62,726 bases of DNA from Fuerstiella sp. (GTDB lineage Bacteria > Planctomycetota > Planctomycetia > Planctomycetales > Planctomycetaceae): NCBI GenBank assembly GCA_022843805.1, contig JALHMY010000051.1:1-62726 (forward strand). Reading direction: 5' to 3'. Position 1 is the first letter of the stretch, and each line of letters opens with the position of its first letter. Below, in pieces: positions 1 through 9,901 of this stretch. The notes beneath the pieces are model-generated. The model searched no databases. It had not been told where the DNA came from and worked only from the letters and a program-made list of their open reading frames with translations. The translations under genes and the position numbers were made by a program.

Positions 1-635
1 TGTGGCGTCAGCCCACCGAGTGCGATTCCCCTGCGACATGTACTTCGGTTTTCGCGTGAAGGATCGGTATTCGGTGCGATCCTGGGACGTGGGGGAACGC
101 AGTTGCGCGGACCTCGGAGTCATTAACCTTCGAGTCAAAAGCAACGCCACCTGCGGGCTTCGTGAAAACGCTGAAACCATCATTCGCTTCCGAGCATGGA
201 TTAAAGCGGGTCGCGCCGAAGAACTCTTCCACCAAACAACTTACGTCACCCCCGAACTTCCTGTCTGAGACCAACAAACCGCGAATTCGCCCTTCCGATC
301 CTAATTTGCGATTTGCCGCGGAGCGGCACTTGATGGTAGCCCGGCCTTTCAAGGCCGGGATTGAACGCCCACAAATCTCCGTGTCGCGGAGCGACAATTG
401 ATGCACCGCGGTTGATACCCGGTTCGGGCAATGATTCAATCGTCGCTCCGCGACGCCGTTGACGCCGTTGCCGATTTCTGGCGCAAAGGCCCGGCGAGCC
501 CACGAGGTGAGCTCGTGGGGGCTCATTAAGATCCGCACGGTAGCATCCGGCCCGGCAAACTGCATAATCTATGTTCGATACTGAGCTCAATCCTGAGCTC
601 CCGCCCCTGCTTCCATTTCCCTCTGAGGCCCACCT
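1..635. other. Intergenic region with palindromic repeats, no credible gene
   Basis: Open frames exist on both strands but none has a recognisable family, a ribosome binding site or credible composition. The region holds a hairpin at 340-359 (cccggcctt / aaggccggg), a larger inverted pair with arms at 383-401 and 436-454 built on gtcgcggagcgac, and a smaller palindrome near 497-525. Such GC-rich palindromes are common between planctomycete genes. The promoter of the gene starting at 636 presumably lies in the last 100 bases, but no clear -35/-10 boxes are visible. Confidence 0.6.
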
Positions 636-2117
636 ATGAAACGAAGTTTTCTTCCGAGCACCCTGCTGTTGACGCGACATGTGCTGACGGCACTAACCGC
701 GTCGATGCTCGCTGTTTTTTCCGATTCTGCACCCGCTCAGGATGCGAAACCCGACCCGAATATCGTGGCTGCGAAGACCGCAACGGCTGTGCTGGAGTCC
801 GCGTCCTGGTCAGATCTGTTTAACGGCAAAGACCTGACTGGCTGGACAGGTGATACCGCCGGTTATGTTGCAGAAAACGGCGTGCTGATCTGTAAAAAGG
901 GCGGCAAGAATCTGGCAACGGAAAAAGAGTACAGCGACTTTGCTGTTCACTTTGAGTTCAAACTTGAAGAAAGTGGAAATAACGGCATCGGAATCCGGGT
1001 AACCAAAGATGGTTATCCTTCACGCGATGGGATGGAGATTCAGATCCTGGATCATGACGGCAAGGTCTACAATGGCGAGGCGGTCATGGCGGACGGTAAA
1101 AAGCAAAAGCTCAGCTGGCTGAAACCATGGCAGTATCACGGGTCAGTTTATGGGATTTATCCGTCCAGAACGGGTTATTTGAAACCGGTCGGTGAATGGA
1201 ACTCAGAAACGATCGTTGTTATCGAAGACCACATCATGGTGATCCTGAACGGCGCAGTGATTGTTGATGCGTTTCTGGATGACATCACTCCAGTGGATGG
1301 CCAGGACCATCCGGGCATGAAGAATCGCAAGGGACATATCGTCCTTGCCGGACACGATGACCGAGTCGAATTTCGGAATCTGAAGGTTGCTGACTATTCG
1401 CCGTCCCCAACCAAACCACAGTCGTCTGCCCATAATACTGCGCCAGCCGGATTCACACCTCTCTTTAATGGCAAGGATCTGAGCGGCTGGAAAGGGCTGG
1501 CTCACGGAAATGCAAATCAGCGTCGAGCTCTTTCCGGGGATACTCTGAAGACTGCTCAGGCTAAAGCAGACACGGTGATGCGAGATCACTGGAGCGTGAC
1601 TGACGGGGTGTTGATTTATGATGGAAAAGGCGACAGCCTGTGTACCTCAAAAGATTATGGTGATTTTGAGTTCTATTGTGACTGGAAGATTCCCGCAGGT
1701 GCTGACTCCGGGATTTATCTCCGAGGCACTCCTCAGATTCAGATCTGGGATCCGTGGGATCCTCGCGTTGAACCGGGAAAGCCACAGCCGTCAAATGCCG
1801 AGGAATGGGTCACACAGTATTCGAACGGACGAAATCTGGGATCCGGCGGCCTCTGGAACAATCGCCGCTGGAGAAATGCTCCCACCAGCCTTGCTGACAG
1901 GAAGCCGGGTGAATGGAACACGTTCCTGATTCGCATGGTGGGTGACAAGGTAACGATCTGGCTGAATGACAAGATGGTCGTGGATCGTGTTGCACTGGAA
2001 AACTACTGGGACCAGAGCGGACTCGTTCCACTGGTTCGAGCAGACCAGATTGAACTGCAGCATCATGGCAGCGAATTGTTTTTCAGGAATTTGTATATTC
2101 GTGAACTGCCGTATTGA
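636..2117 (+). CDS. Secreted protein with two DUF1080 (3-keto-disaccharide hydrolase-like) domains
   Basis: The protein has 493 residues. An N-terminal signal peptide (basic start, hydrophobic stretch, AQDA-like cleavage region) is followed by two DUF1080 modules at roughly residues 60-250 and 270-490. Each opens with the family signature SLFNGKDLTGW/LFNGKDLSGW and closes with a FRNL segment. DUF1080 folds as a concanavalin-like jelly roll and is assigned to 3-keto-disaccharide hydrolases; planctomycetes encode dozens of them. The tandem arrangement suggests cooperation in binding or cleaving extracellular carbohydrate. The substrate is unknown. A hairpin at 2139-2169 follows the gene. Confidence 0.85.
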   Translation: MKRSFLPSTLLLTRHVLTALTASMLAVFSDSAPAQDAKPDPNIVAAKTATAVLESASWSDLFNGKDLTGWTGDTAGYVAENGVLICKKGGKNLATEKEYSDFAVHFEFKLEESGNNGIGIRVTKDGYPSRDGMEIQILDHDGKVYNGEAVMADGKKQKLSWLKPWQYHGSVYGIYPSRTGYLKPVGEWNSETIVVIEDHIMVILNGAVIVDAFLDDITPVDGQDHPGMKNRKGHIVLAGHDDRVEFRNLKVADYSPSPTKPQSSAHNTAPAGFTPLFNGKDLSGWKGLAHGNANQRRALSGDTLKTAQAKADTVMRDHWSVTDGVLIYDGKGDSLCTSKDYGDFEFYCDWKIPAGADSGIYLRGTPQIQIWDPWDPRVEPGKPQPSNAEEWVTQYSNGRNLGSGGLWNNRRWRNAPTSLADRKPGEWNTFLIRMVGDKVTIWLNDKMVVDRVALENYWDQSGLVPLVRADQIELQHHGSELFFRNLYIRELPY

Positions 2118-2138
2118 AATAGACTGCGAATTGCCCTT

Positions 2139-2169
2139 CTGCCAGTGTCGAAGCGTTCGACACTGGCAG
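2139..2169 (+). terminator. Hairpin downstream of DUF1080 gene
   Basis: Perfect 14-bp stem (ctgccagtgtcgaa pairing with ttcgacactggcag) with a 3-base loop, about 20 bases after the DUF1080 stop codon. It is followed by aaatttat rather than a long T tract, so it is probably a terminator or mRNA-stabilising hairpin. Its position argues against starting the next gene at 2145. Confidence 0.6.
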
Positions 2170-2213
2170 AAATTTATCGCTGCGTCGTTTTTCCCTGCGG
2201 GAGTCGTCTTGTA

Positions 2214-3629
2214 ATGCGGGATTCGAGACTTCGGAGTTCTGAATGGACTCGACGGCATTTGCTGCAGACAGGCACTGCCGGCGTGGCAGGTCTGTCATTG
2301 CCACAGCTACTGGCACTTGAAGCGGATCCTGGCTCACAGAAACAGCCAGCGGCGAAGCGGGTGCTGGTCATTCTTGAGCAGGGTGGTCTGTCACACATTG
2401 ACACGTGGGATCCTAAACCCGAAGCAGTGGCAGAACACAAAAGTCCCTTCGGGCCGGTTTCCACGACTGTCCCCGGGATGCAGTTTACGAGTCTGCTTTC
2501 AAAGACGGCAAAGGTCGCTCATAAACTTGCCGTCGTCCGTTCGATGCATCACGACAAGGCCGGTGCAGACGCTCATCCGAATGGGACTCAGTATGCACTT
2601 TCCGGCGCGCACCCCACCAGTATTGTCGAAATGCCGGACATCGGTTCCGTTGTGACTCAGCTGCTGCCTTCGCCAGTATCCGCGCTGCCCCCGTATGTCA
2701 TGGTTCCCGGAAACAGCGAGCAGGCGGCGGAAACTCGCACGGGCTTTTTACCCCGATCCCTTGCCGTCTTTAAAACGGGTGGACGAGATCTTGCAGATCC
2801 GGAATGGCGAGTCGCCGATCTGCTGGCTCGTGATGATAATCGAGGTCCCCGGCTTGCCAGTCGCCGCCAGCTGCTGTCCACGCTCGACAATCGATACTCG
2901 ACGGTTTCCGACCAGTCATCACTTCAGGGCATGGATCGATTTTATGAACAGGCGTTTAACAGCCTGACGAGCGGTGAGGTGTCGCGTGCCTTTGATCTGG
3001 CGGAAGAGTCCGATCAAATTCGCGACGATTACGGACGAGGACACCGAGGTTCCTGTTACCTGCTCGGACGACGTCTGCTGGAAGCTGGTGTTCGTTTTGT
3101 AACGGTGGATGTCCGCTGGCCTCTGACCACTGAAACTCCCGGTGGTTTTAATCTGAACTGGGATCACCACGACCTGATTTATGCATCAGGATCCTGTGGA
3201 ACAGTTCGCGACAAGGCTGGTGGCGAAGGTCGCTATGGAATCGGGCACTGGGTGATGATGGGCAGCACGGATCAGGCTTTCGCAGCACTGATCAGCGATC
3301 TGGATGATCGTGGCCTGCTGGACGATACACTCGTTTGTTTCATCTCCGAGTTCGGCAGAACCCCGCGTCTCAATAAATTCGCTGGGCGGGATCACTGGAC
3401 CGGAGCATACTCGATTGCGTTTGCGGGTGCAGGAGTTCCTGGAGGACAGGTGATCGGCGAAAGCGATCGGGACGGCGGTTATGTGGTTTCCCGAGCGTAT
3501 ACGCCGGAAGATTACGCCACAACGATTTACGAAAAGCTGGGACTGGATCGATCAAAACCATTGTTTACTCCTTCCAGTCGACCCGTCTTTTTCGGTCACC
3601 TCGGTCGCCCCATTCCTGAGTTGTTCTAA
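2214..3629 (+). CDS. DUF1501 family protein (sulfatase-like fold), exported
   Basis: From the ATG at 2214 the protein has 471 residues. The N terminus has a twin-arginine-like leader (TRRHLLQTG followed by a hydrophobic stretch) typical of DUF1501 proteins of planctomycetes. Family hallmarks are visible: VLVILEQGGLSHIDTWDPKP, GTQYALSG, GFNLNWDHHD and the C-terminal ISEFGRTPRLN...GRDHW. DUF1501 proteins are distant relatives of the alkaline phosphatase/sulfatase superfamily; their substrates are not established. An in-frame start at 2145 exists but lies inside the preceding hairpin. The neighbouring DUF1080 gene suggests a role in extracellular polysaccharide use, which is inference. Confidence 0.85.
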   Translation: MRDSRLRSSEWTRRHLLQTGTAGVAGLSLPQLLALEADPGSQKQPAAKRVLVILEQGGLSHIDTWDPKPEAVAEHKSPFGPVSTTVPGMQFTSLLSKTAKVAHKLAVVRSMHHDKAGADAHPNGTQYALSGAHPTSIVEMPDIGSVVTQLLPSPVSALPPYVMVPGNSEQAAETRTGFLPRSLAVFKTGGRDLADPEWRVADLLARDDNRGPRLASRRQLLSTLDNRYSTVSDQSSLQGMDRFYEQAFNSLTSGEVSRAFDLAEESDQIRDDYGRGHRGSCYLLGRRLLEAGVRFVTVDVRWPLTTETPGGFNLNWDHHDLIYASGSCGTVRDKAGGEGRYGIGHWVMMGSTDQAFAALISDLDDRGLLDDTLVCFISEFGRTPRLNKFAGRDHWTGAYSIAFAGAGVPGGQVIGESDRDGGYVVSRAYTPEDYATTIYEKLGLDRSKPLFTPSSRPVFFGHLGRPIPELF

Positions 3630-3771
3630 AGTTCCCGGCGAGCGGAGCGGCGTCAGCCCTCCGAGGTCCCTGCAACAGCGATTGAACTGTCCGCTTAATC
3701 GTCGTCAGGCAAATCAATAGTCCATCTCGTTTTGACGTAGAATATTTGACCTTAAAATATGTCTGCAAAAT

Positions 3772-4539
3772 ATGTCTGACTCTTTTACAAATGTGTACAA
3801 CGATCAGGCGAGAGCAGCCGCCTATTCAGCTCTTGAGTTCCCTGCGACGTATTATCTGGCGTTTCGTGATATTCCTTCCATGATTCGGGAGCATGTCACT
3901 GGAAAACGGGCTGTCGATTTTGGATGTGGTGCCGGCCGGTCCACTCGATTTCTCCGAGATCTGGGTTTCGATGTAATCGGCATCGATATTTCCGCCGCGA
4001 TGGTTGAGCTCGCCCGGAGGAGTGATCCGAAGGGCGACTATCGACTGGTTGAGGATGGGACCACGGGTGACCTGCCACCAGAGTCATTTGATCTGATCCT
4101 GTCGGCTTTCGCGTTTGATAATATTCCCGTCCTGCAAAACAAGGTGCGATTGTTCAAGGCGCTCAGGCGATTGCTGAAGCCCGGCGGCCGAATGATTAAT
4201 CTCGTTTCATCACCCGCCATCTATGTCCATGAATGGGCATCCTTTACCACAAAGGATTTTCCCAAAAACCGTGAGGCTCGCAGTGGTGATCTGGTTCATA
4301 TCGTGATGCTGGATGTGGAAGATCAGCGGCCGGTGGAAGACATTTACTGCACGAATGAGGACTACCAGACGGTCTGGCGTGAAGCTGGTTTGAAACCTGT
4401 TTCGATTCATCGACCTCTGGGAACCTCCGATGAACCTTATCAGTGGGTCAGCGAGACAAAAGTTTCGCCATGGGTTATTTCCGTGCTCGCGCCTGAATCA
4501 AATTATGACGGGTGCAACGACGCGAAGGGATTGCGGTGA
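3772..4539 (+). CDS. Class I SAM-dependent methyltransferase
   Basis: The protein has 255 residues and contains a clear class I SAM-binding core: motif I is AVDFGCGAGRSTRFLRDLG near residues 43-61, followed by the acidic GIDIS at the end of the second strand. FDLILSAFAFDNIP is the motif IV region and LKPGGRMINLVSS the post-motif segment. It belongs to the broad Methyltransf_11/25 group that acts on small molecules; the substrate cannot be read from sequence. The two adjacent genes do not suggest a pathway. The ATG lies just after a repeated aaaatatgtctg segment, so start choice among nearby ATGs is uncertain. Confidence 0.75.
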   Translation: MSDSFTNVYNDQARAAAYSALEFPATYYLAFRDIPSMIREHVTGKRAVDFGCGAGRSTRFLRDLGFDVIGIDISAAMVELARRSDPKGDYRLVEDGTTGDLPPESFDLILSAFAFDNIPVLQNKVRLFKALRRLLKPGGRMINLVSSPAIYVHEWASFTTKDFPKNREARSGDLVHIVMLDVEDQRPVEDIYCTNEDYQTVWREAGLKPVSIHRPLGTSDEPYQWVSETKVSPWVISVLAPESNYDGCNDAKGLR

Positions 4540-4595
4540 AGTGTTTTTTGAGTGAAAGCAATGCGATTCAACCCGGAACGGGTTTCACAACAGAG

Positions 4596-4770
4596 CCTGG
4601 GGTCGACGCGAAGCGGCGCACCCCAGGTTCGTGATGTACGTTATCACCGAACCCTGAAAGGGTTCCACAAGGCAGCGATCAATTGCCAGTTGGGTTGTGG
4701 AACCCCGTTGGGGTTCAATCGCATTTTCCTGTTCTTTCCTGGGGTGCGCCGTGGTCCCGGCGACCCCAGG
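4596..4770. repeat. Cluster of short GC-rich hairpins
   Basis: Several inverted repeats are packed here: cctggggt at 4596-4603 with accccagg at 4620-4627, and the same pair again at 4738-4745 and 4763-4770. Between them are gaaccctgaaagggttcc and ggaaccccgttggggttc. The repeated words suggest one repeat family copied in alternating orientation. An apparent 150-codon open frame across the region has no protein-like composition. Confidence 0.7.
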
Positions 4771-4780
4771 CTTTGTTGTG

Positions 4781-4940
4781 CAACCCCTGTCGGCAACGCC
4801 GTTAAGGATTTTGAATCGTTTAACCCGTGGCCGAGAGGCCAGGTTGTTCAGACTCGCTGTGGCCTGGCCTCTCGGCCACGGGTTAAACGTCTCAGTTTTT
4901 CGGTGCAGGAATCCTTAACGGCGTTGCCCTGTCGGGGTTG
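4781..4940. repeat. Nested long cruciform repeat
   Basis: Three nested inverted repeats share one centre. The inner pair is a perfect 27-bp palindrome with arms at 4817-4843 and 4863-4889 (19-base loop). The middle pair is a perfect 19-bp match, 4792-4810 with 4910-4928. The outer pair is caacccc 4781-4787 with ggggttg 4934-4940. This could form a very long hairpin in RNA or a cruciform in DNA. No gene is present between 4540 and 5092. Confidence 0.8.
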
Positions 4941-5092
4941 GAAAATGGATGGAAACGAGGCGCTGTCCATCGAACGCGGTGGTCTGCTATCATGTCCTGC
5001 ATGATGCCCTTTTCAGCAGACATCTCAGTCAATATGTCAGACGATTGTGAACGCTGACGAATCCCTGGGCGTCCGATTCGGAGGATAACGCG

Positions 5093-8000
5093 ATGAAGAT
5101 TCGGGAGCTCTGCCACCTCAGACAATTCGGCATCGCTTGTGCGATGATTTGTGTCTCAATTGGATTCTCGCTGAAAGAATCGGGTCATTCAGCGGTGGCG
5201 AGTGACAAGATCGCAGCACTTAGCATTGGCACTGACCGTCAGCTCTTTGTGGACGATTACATCGTCGATGAAAAACAGGCTGTCACCAGGGAAATCGGGC
5301 AGGTCACCAAAGCGAATGATGGACGTCCCATCTTCACAGACGGTCGACTGTACGGCACTGTGCTTCACGATGAAGGACGATTTAAGTTCTGGTATCGCAA
5401 ACCCGGAACAATGGGATACGGCTATGCGGAATCGTCAGACGGACTTCATTTCGAACGGAAAGCCGATGTCAGCGGAATCCCCTTTGCCGGTGATTTTACT
5501 CTGTCAGTCGAACTGGATCCGCATGAAACCGATCCGCAGCATCGCTTCATCGCCGGTTTTGATGCACCCGGTATGTCAGCTGGCATCGCGCATTCAGCGG
5601 ATGGAATTCACTGGACGCCCTACAATGATGGAAAGCCAGTCACAGGTCGGGCGGCGGATACCTACAATCAGATATTCCGGGATCCCATTGCCAACACCTG
5701 GCGACTGCTGACTCGAACAGATTTCGGAGGTCCCGGAGGCCCCGGAGAACTGCGTGGCACTCGCTCGATGACGAACTCGGATCCGAAGAATCATCCGACA
5801 GACTGGAAGCTCGTTCGCGAATGGGTGTTCGATCGGGAGGGTCCACAGGAATCAAAGCGACGGCAGATCTATGCAACGACATGCTGGATCAATCAGGGTG
5901 TCTATTTTGCATTGCTTTCCGTGTATGACTTTCCGGGTGATACAAGCGAAGGGGCGACCACGGATCTTCGTAAGCGGCATGAGCGCGACGTGATGAATTT
6001 CTACATCGCGACCAGTCGGGACGGGGATTCATGGGATTTGCAATGGGTCTACGCGGGGAAACCCCTGATACCCCGAGGTCCGGACGGGGCCTTTGACAAG
6101 GACATCATCATCCCCGCCTCAACAATCGTAACACACAACGATTTGCACTGGATCTATTACATGGGTGCAAACGAGCGGCATGGAAATGAACAAATCACGT
6201 TTAACCGTGAACATGCCGTCGGTCTTGCCACACTGAAACTCGATCGTTTCGTCGGACTGACAGCAGGGCCGCAGTCAGGGACCGTCACTACAAAGCCATT
6301 TGTTCTGACGGAACCTCAACTTCAGGTCAACGTGAATGCAGCAGAGGGCGAGTTGTATCTGGAAGTGCTCGACGAGGAAGGCCGGGCCATTCCAGGATTC
6401 GCCCTCAGCGATGCAGTACCTGCCAAAGCGATTGACGAACTTCGCTGGGGGCCCGAGTGGACGGATCGAAAAGATCTCTCAACACTTCTCGGCAGAACCA
6501 TCCGCCTGAAGTTCCATCTTCGCAATGCCGCGGTTTACTCATTTCAGGCGATCGCGGCTCCGCCTGTCGACGTACGTGTCATGAGTTTCAATATTCGTTA
6601 TGGAACAGCGAAAGACGGTGAAAATCACTGGGATCATCGTCGCGAGTTTCTCGTTCGCACCATTCAGACGTTCAAGCCGGATTTGCTGGGAACACAGGAA
6701 ACGCTGGCCTTTCAGCGAGACTTTCTTGCGGATTCGCTAAAAGACTATGAACACCTTGGTGCCGGTCGTGACGACGGGCGCGAGGCCGGCGAAATGACTG
6801 CACTGTTTTATCGCCGCGATCGATTCGAAAAACTGGATGGTGGTCATTTCTGGCTCAGTGAGACTCCTGAAATTGTCGCAAGCAAGAGCTGGGATACTTC
6901 ACTGACTCGAATGGTTACCTGGGTGAAGCTCAAAGATCGCCAGCAGAAAGATGCTCAACCCATCGTGTTTTTCAATACGCATTTTGACCATCAGGGTGTC
7001 GCGGCTCGCCTCGAATCCGCACGATTGCTGCGACGTCAGCTTACGAAACTTGCCTCTGACTGCCGAATCATCATAACCGGCGACTTCAATACTGGTGAGA
7101 AGAGTGCACCCTATGATGCGTTGTTCCTCTCTGATGATCCGGATTCGTTCTCCCTTGTCGACACTTTTCGAGTGGCACATCCGAATCGGACTCAGGAGGA
7201 AGGGACGTTCTCTGGTTTCAGGGCGAATGCTGTCGGCGGCGAGCGAATTGACTGGATTGCCGCCTCAGACTACTGGCAGGTAATCGATGCCTCGATCGAT
7301 CGGACTGCTGTCAGCGATCGCACTCCATCGGATCATTTTCCGGTAACGGCCATCCTTCGCTTTCCAGCCGAACGAGCCAATAAGAATCACGTATCAGTTC
7401 GTGCGGGAGATGGCACATCTGACGTTCAAATTGAAGAAGGTCCGGCATCCGGCGCTTTGGTTTATTGTTCAGCGGCCAAAGATCAGGCGATTGACGTCCT
7501 GCAATTAAATCCACAAACCGGCGAACTGACAAAGCTGTCTCGATGTCCCCTCCCCGGAGAACCTGGTGCTCTGGCGTTGTCAGCGGACAATGGTCTTCTG
7601 TTTGCAGCAATGCGGTCGACCGGCATGCTGGCCAGTTTGCGAGTTGACCGTGAAACCGGAAGACTGTCTCTGATCAGCATGGTGAATGGCGGAGCTGATC
7701 CGGCTCAGATTTCCATCGACCATACCGGAAGGTGGCTGTTGACAGCGTATTATGTTGCTGGAAAAGTCAGCGTCCATCGTATTGCGGATGATGGTTCACT
7801 GAGCAGCATGCCGGTCCAGGAAATTTCCACGGCGGAGAAAGCCCATTTTATCGGACCTGATGCAACAAATAAGTTTGTCTTTGTGCCTCATACCGGACCC
7901 AACGCGATATTTCAGTTTGTCTGGAACGCCGAATCTGGTCGACTCTCACCGCAGACAAGAGTTCGGCTGGATCGTCCTGCCATGTCAGGCCCCCGTCACA

Positions 8001-8479
8001 TGGCATGGCATCCGTCGAAGCCAATTGCTTACATCGATAATGAACAGTCCAGCAGCGTTACCGCCTATCAGCTGTCAGATGACGGAACACTGATTCCGGG
8101 AGTGACCCTTTCAACGTTACCATCGGGGTATTCACAGCCCAACAGCACGGCAGAAATTAAGGTGCATCCCAGCGGCCGCTTTTTGTATGTGTCAAATCGT
8201 GGACATGACAGCCTTGCCGTCTTTGAAATCTCTGAATCAGGAACGGACCTGAGTTTCGTCGGCAATGAACCAACGGAAAAAACGCCCCGTTCGTTCGATA
8301 TTGATTCCACCGGTCAGTTCCTGTTTGCCGCCGGGGAGTCGTCAGGTCGACTTGCAATGTCTCGAATTCATACCGAAACGGGTCGACTGACGCCGGTGCA
8401 TACGGAACCGATTGGGCCGATGCTGTGGTGGGTCCAGTGCGAAGGTACAAACAGAATTGCGAAGAACGGCACACCTTAG
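5093..8479 (+). CDS. Three-domain secreted fusion: glycosidase-like propeller, endonuclease/exonuclease/phosphatase, lactonase-type propeller
   Basis: One uninterrupted frame of 1128 codons starts 8 bases after a GGAGG site. A signal peptide is followed by three domains. Residues about 45-410 resemble planctomycete five-bladed glycosidase-like proteins (QLFVDDYIVDE, YAESSDGLHFER, ATSRDGDSWDLQWVY). Residues about 495-755 are an endonuclease/exonuclease/phosphatase fold: RVMSFNIRYG, GTQET, TGDFNTG, RIDWI and SDHFPV are all present, so the metal site looks intact. Residues about 780-1125 are a YncE/6-phosphogluconolactonase-like seven-bladed propeller. Each part is commonly a separate protein, so the fusion is notable. 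The reaction is unknown; action on secreted sugar phosphates or phosphodiesters is a guess. Confidence 0.8.
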   Translation: MKIRELCHLRQFGIACAMICVSIGFSLKESGHSAVASDKIAALSIGTDRQLFVDDYIVDEKQAVTREIGQVTKANDGRPIFTDGRLYGTVLHDEGRFKFWYRKPGTMGYGYAESSDGLHFERKADVSGIPFAGDFTLSVELDPHETDPQHRFIAGFDAPGMSAGIAHSADGIHWTPYNDGKPVTGRAADTYNQIFRDPIANTWRLLTRTDFGGPGGPGELRGTRSMTNSDPKNHPTDWKLVREWVFDREGPQESKRRQIYATTCWINQGVYFALLSVYDFPGDTSEGATTDLRKRHERDVMNFYIATSRDGDSWDLQWVYAGKPLIPRGPDGAFDKDIIIPASTIVTHNDLHWIYYMGANERHGNEQITFNREHAVGLATLKLDRFVGLTAGPQSGTVTTKPFVLTEPQLQVNVNAAEGELYLEVLDEEGRAIPGFALSDAVPAKAIDELRWGPEWTDRKDLSTLLGRTIRLKFHLRNAAVYSFQAIAAPPVDVRVMSFNIRYGTAKDGENHWDHRREFLVRTIQTFKPDLLGTQETLAFQRDFLADSLKDYEHLGAGRDDGREAGEMTALFYRRDRFEKLDGGHFWLSETPEIVASKSWDTSLTRMVTWVKLKDRQQKDAQPIVFFNTHFDHQGVAARLESARLLRRQLTKLASDCRIIITGDFNTGEKSAPYDALFLSDDPDSFSLVDTFRVAHPNRTQEEGTFSGFRANAVGGERIDWIAASDYWQVIDASIDRTAVSDRTPSDHFPVTAILRFPAERANKNHVSVRAGDGTSDVQIEEGPASGALVYCSAAKDQAIDVLQLNPQTGELTKLSRCPLPGEPGALALSADNGLLFAAMRSTGMLASLRVDRETGRLSLISMVNGGADPAQISIDHTGRWLLTAYYVAGKVSVHRIADDGSLSSMPVQEISTAEKAHFIGPDATNKFVFVPHTGPNAIFQFVWNAESGRLSPQTRVRLDRPAMSGPRHMAWHPSKPIAYIDNEQSSSVTAYQLSDDGTLIPGVTLSTLPSGYSQPNSTAEIKVHPSGRFLYVSNRGHDSLAVFEISESGTDLSFVGNEPTEKTPRSFDIDSTGQFLFAAGESSGRLAMSRIHTETGRLTPVHTEPIGPMLWWVQCEGTNRIAKNGTP

Positions 8480-8549
8480 ACGCTCAAGTCTGCTCGTCAC
8501 AGTCGCTGCTCGGTACTGCCGCAAATCACAGACGCAAAAGGAGATTAAA

Positions 8550-9845
8550 ATGTTTCTGAGTCAGTCATCCATAGTGTCACCTGTAAATGCCGGTCGGCCG
8601 ATTCTGCTGTGTCTGGCGGTACTGGGAATCTGCGGCTATTCGCAGGCCCAGGAGATACCCGAACCTCCCGTCGTGAAAGTCGTTAGTCAGGGCGAATCGG
8701 CAAAGCGTCCCGAAGAATGTCGAACAGTGATTCTGGGACCTGGGTTGAATCAGCCGGAACAATATCCCGGTTATGGTGGATTCGTCGGTTGGGTATCACC
8801 GATTCGCCTGAAAGACGGTGAATGGCTGGTCGGCTTCAGTGCCGGTTACTGGCACGCATCGCCACCCACGCCTCTGCGATTTTCGCCAGCAACGATCGCC
8901 GAATATTATTCGATTGGACTTCCCAAAGACATCAATTCGCCAACCGGTGGACGAGCGATGCTGATTCGATCGGGCGATCAGGGGAAAACATGGTCGGCCC
9001 CCGCAACAATTCTGGAAACGCCTGACGATGACCGGCATCCGGCATTTATTGAACTGCCGGATGGCACTCTTGTCTGTTCAGTCTTCACCTATCCGGGAGG
9101 CGATCCGGCAGACTATTTAAAACATCCGGAACTGATTCACCGTACGGGAATCATGCGGTCGTTCGACAAAGGTTTAACATGGGATAAGGAATTGATTCGG
9201 CTGCCCTCGCCTTTTCTGTCGGATGAAACAAATGGCCCGATGATTCTTTTAAAGGACGGCTCGATTCTGCTGACTGTCAGTGGCACTCCAAAGGAAGGCG
9301 GACCGGCCCAGGCTGCGGTCTTCACCAGTAAAGACCGCGGAGCGACATGGACTTTTCTGTCCAAAATCAGCACTGATCATAATCTGGATGAAGCAAACGC
9401 AACACAGCTTCCGGATGGTCGACTGGTGATGATGGCGAGGCCGGAAGGAGATATCTCGTGGTCATCAGATCAGGGCAGAACATGGACAAAACCGGTAACG
9501 TTTGGCATGAGACTCTATGCGCCCAGCCTCTATGCACTCAAAGACGGAACTCTTGTCTGCCTGCATGGTTCCTATGCGCCGGGACGCGGCGGTCTCCGTC
9601 TGATTTTTAGTACGGATGGTGGTCAGACATGGATTGCCCCGGCTCGCGATTATGGTTTTCTGGTTGACAACTGTTACGGTTATGGAAAGGCGGTCGAACT
9701 TCCCGACGGAACACTGCTCGTGGCCGATCAGGATACCGGAGGACATACGAGTGCCGACGCAAAAAATATGTCGCTGAGATTGTTGCGAGTCCGGATTCGG
9801 CCGGACCACTCCGGGATTGAACTGCTGCCAGCCGTGATGCCTTAG
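8550..9845 (+). CDS. Secreted sialidase-like BNR-repeat protein
   Basis: The ATG at 8550 has a strong AAAAGGAG site 6 bases upstream, giving 431 residues; the longer frame starting inside the preceding gene is not needed. A signal peptide ending near SQAQ precedes a six-bladed propeller marked by at least five Asp-box motifs of the form S-x-D-x-G-x-T-W (SGDQGKTW, SFDKGLTW, SKDRGATW, SSDQGRTW, STDGGQTW). Asp boxes define sialidases and related exo-glycosidases, but many planctomycete members are not true sialidases. It lies 71 bases after the fusion gene and may be cotranscribed with it. Confidence 0.8.
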   Translation: MFLSQSSIVSPVNAGRPILLCLAVLGICGYSQAQEIPEPPVVKVVSQGESAKRPEECRTVILGPGLNQPEQYPGYGGFVGWVSPIRLKDGEWLVGFSAGYWHASPPTPLRFSPATIAEYYSIGLPKDINSPTGGRAMLIRSGDQGKTWSAPATILETPDDDRHPAFIELPDGTLVCSVFTYPGGDPADYLKHPELIHRTGIMRSFDKGLTWDKELIRLPSPFLSDETNGPMILLKDGSILLTVSGTPKEGGPAQAAVFTSKDRGATWTFLSKISTDHNLDEANATQLPDGRLVMMARPEGDISWSSDQGRTWTKPVTFGMRLYAPSLYALKDGTLVCLHGSYAPGRGGLRLIFSTDGGQTWIAPARDYGFLVDNCYGYGKAVELPDGTLLVADQDTGGHTSADAKNMSLRLLRVRIRPDHSGIELLPAVMP

Positions 9846-9901
9846 GACTTGTACCTAAACAACTTCGTATTTTTCGCTGACGGAATCTTCACCGGTGCAC
9901 G

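Noticed and set aside
8..565. 185-codon leftward open frame
   Set aside because: It passes through the palindromic repeats, lacks a start signal and has no protein-like composition.
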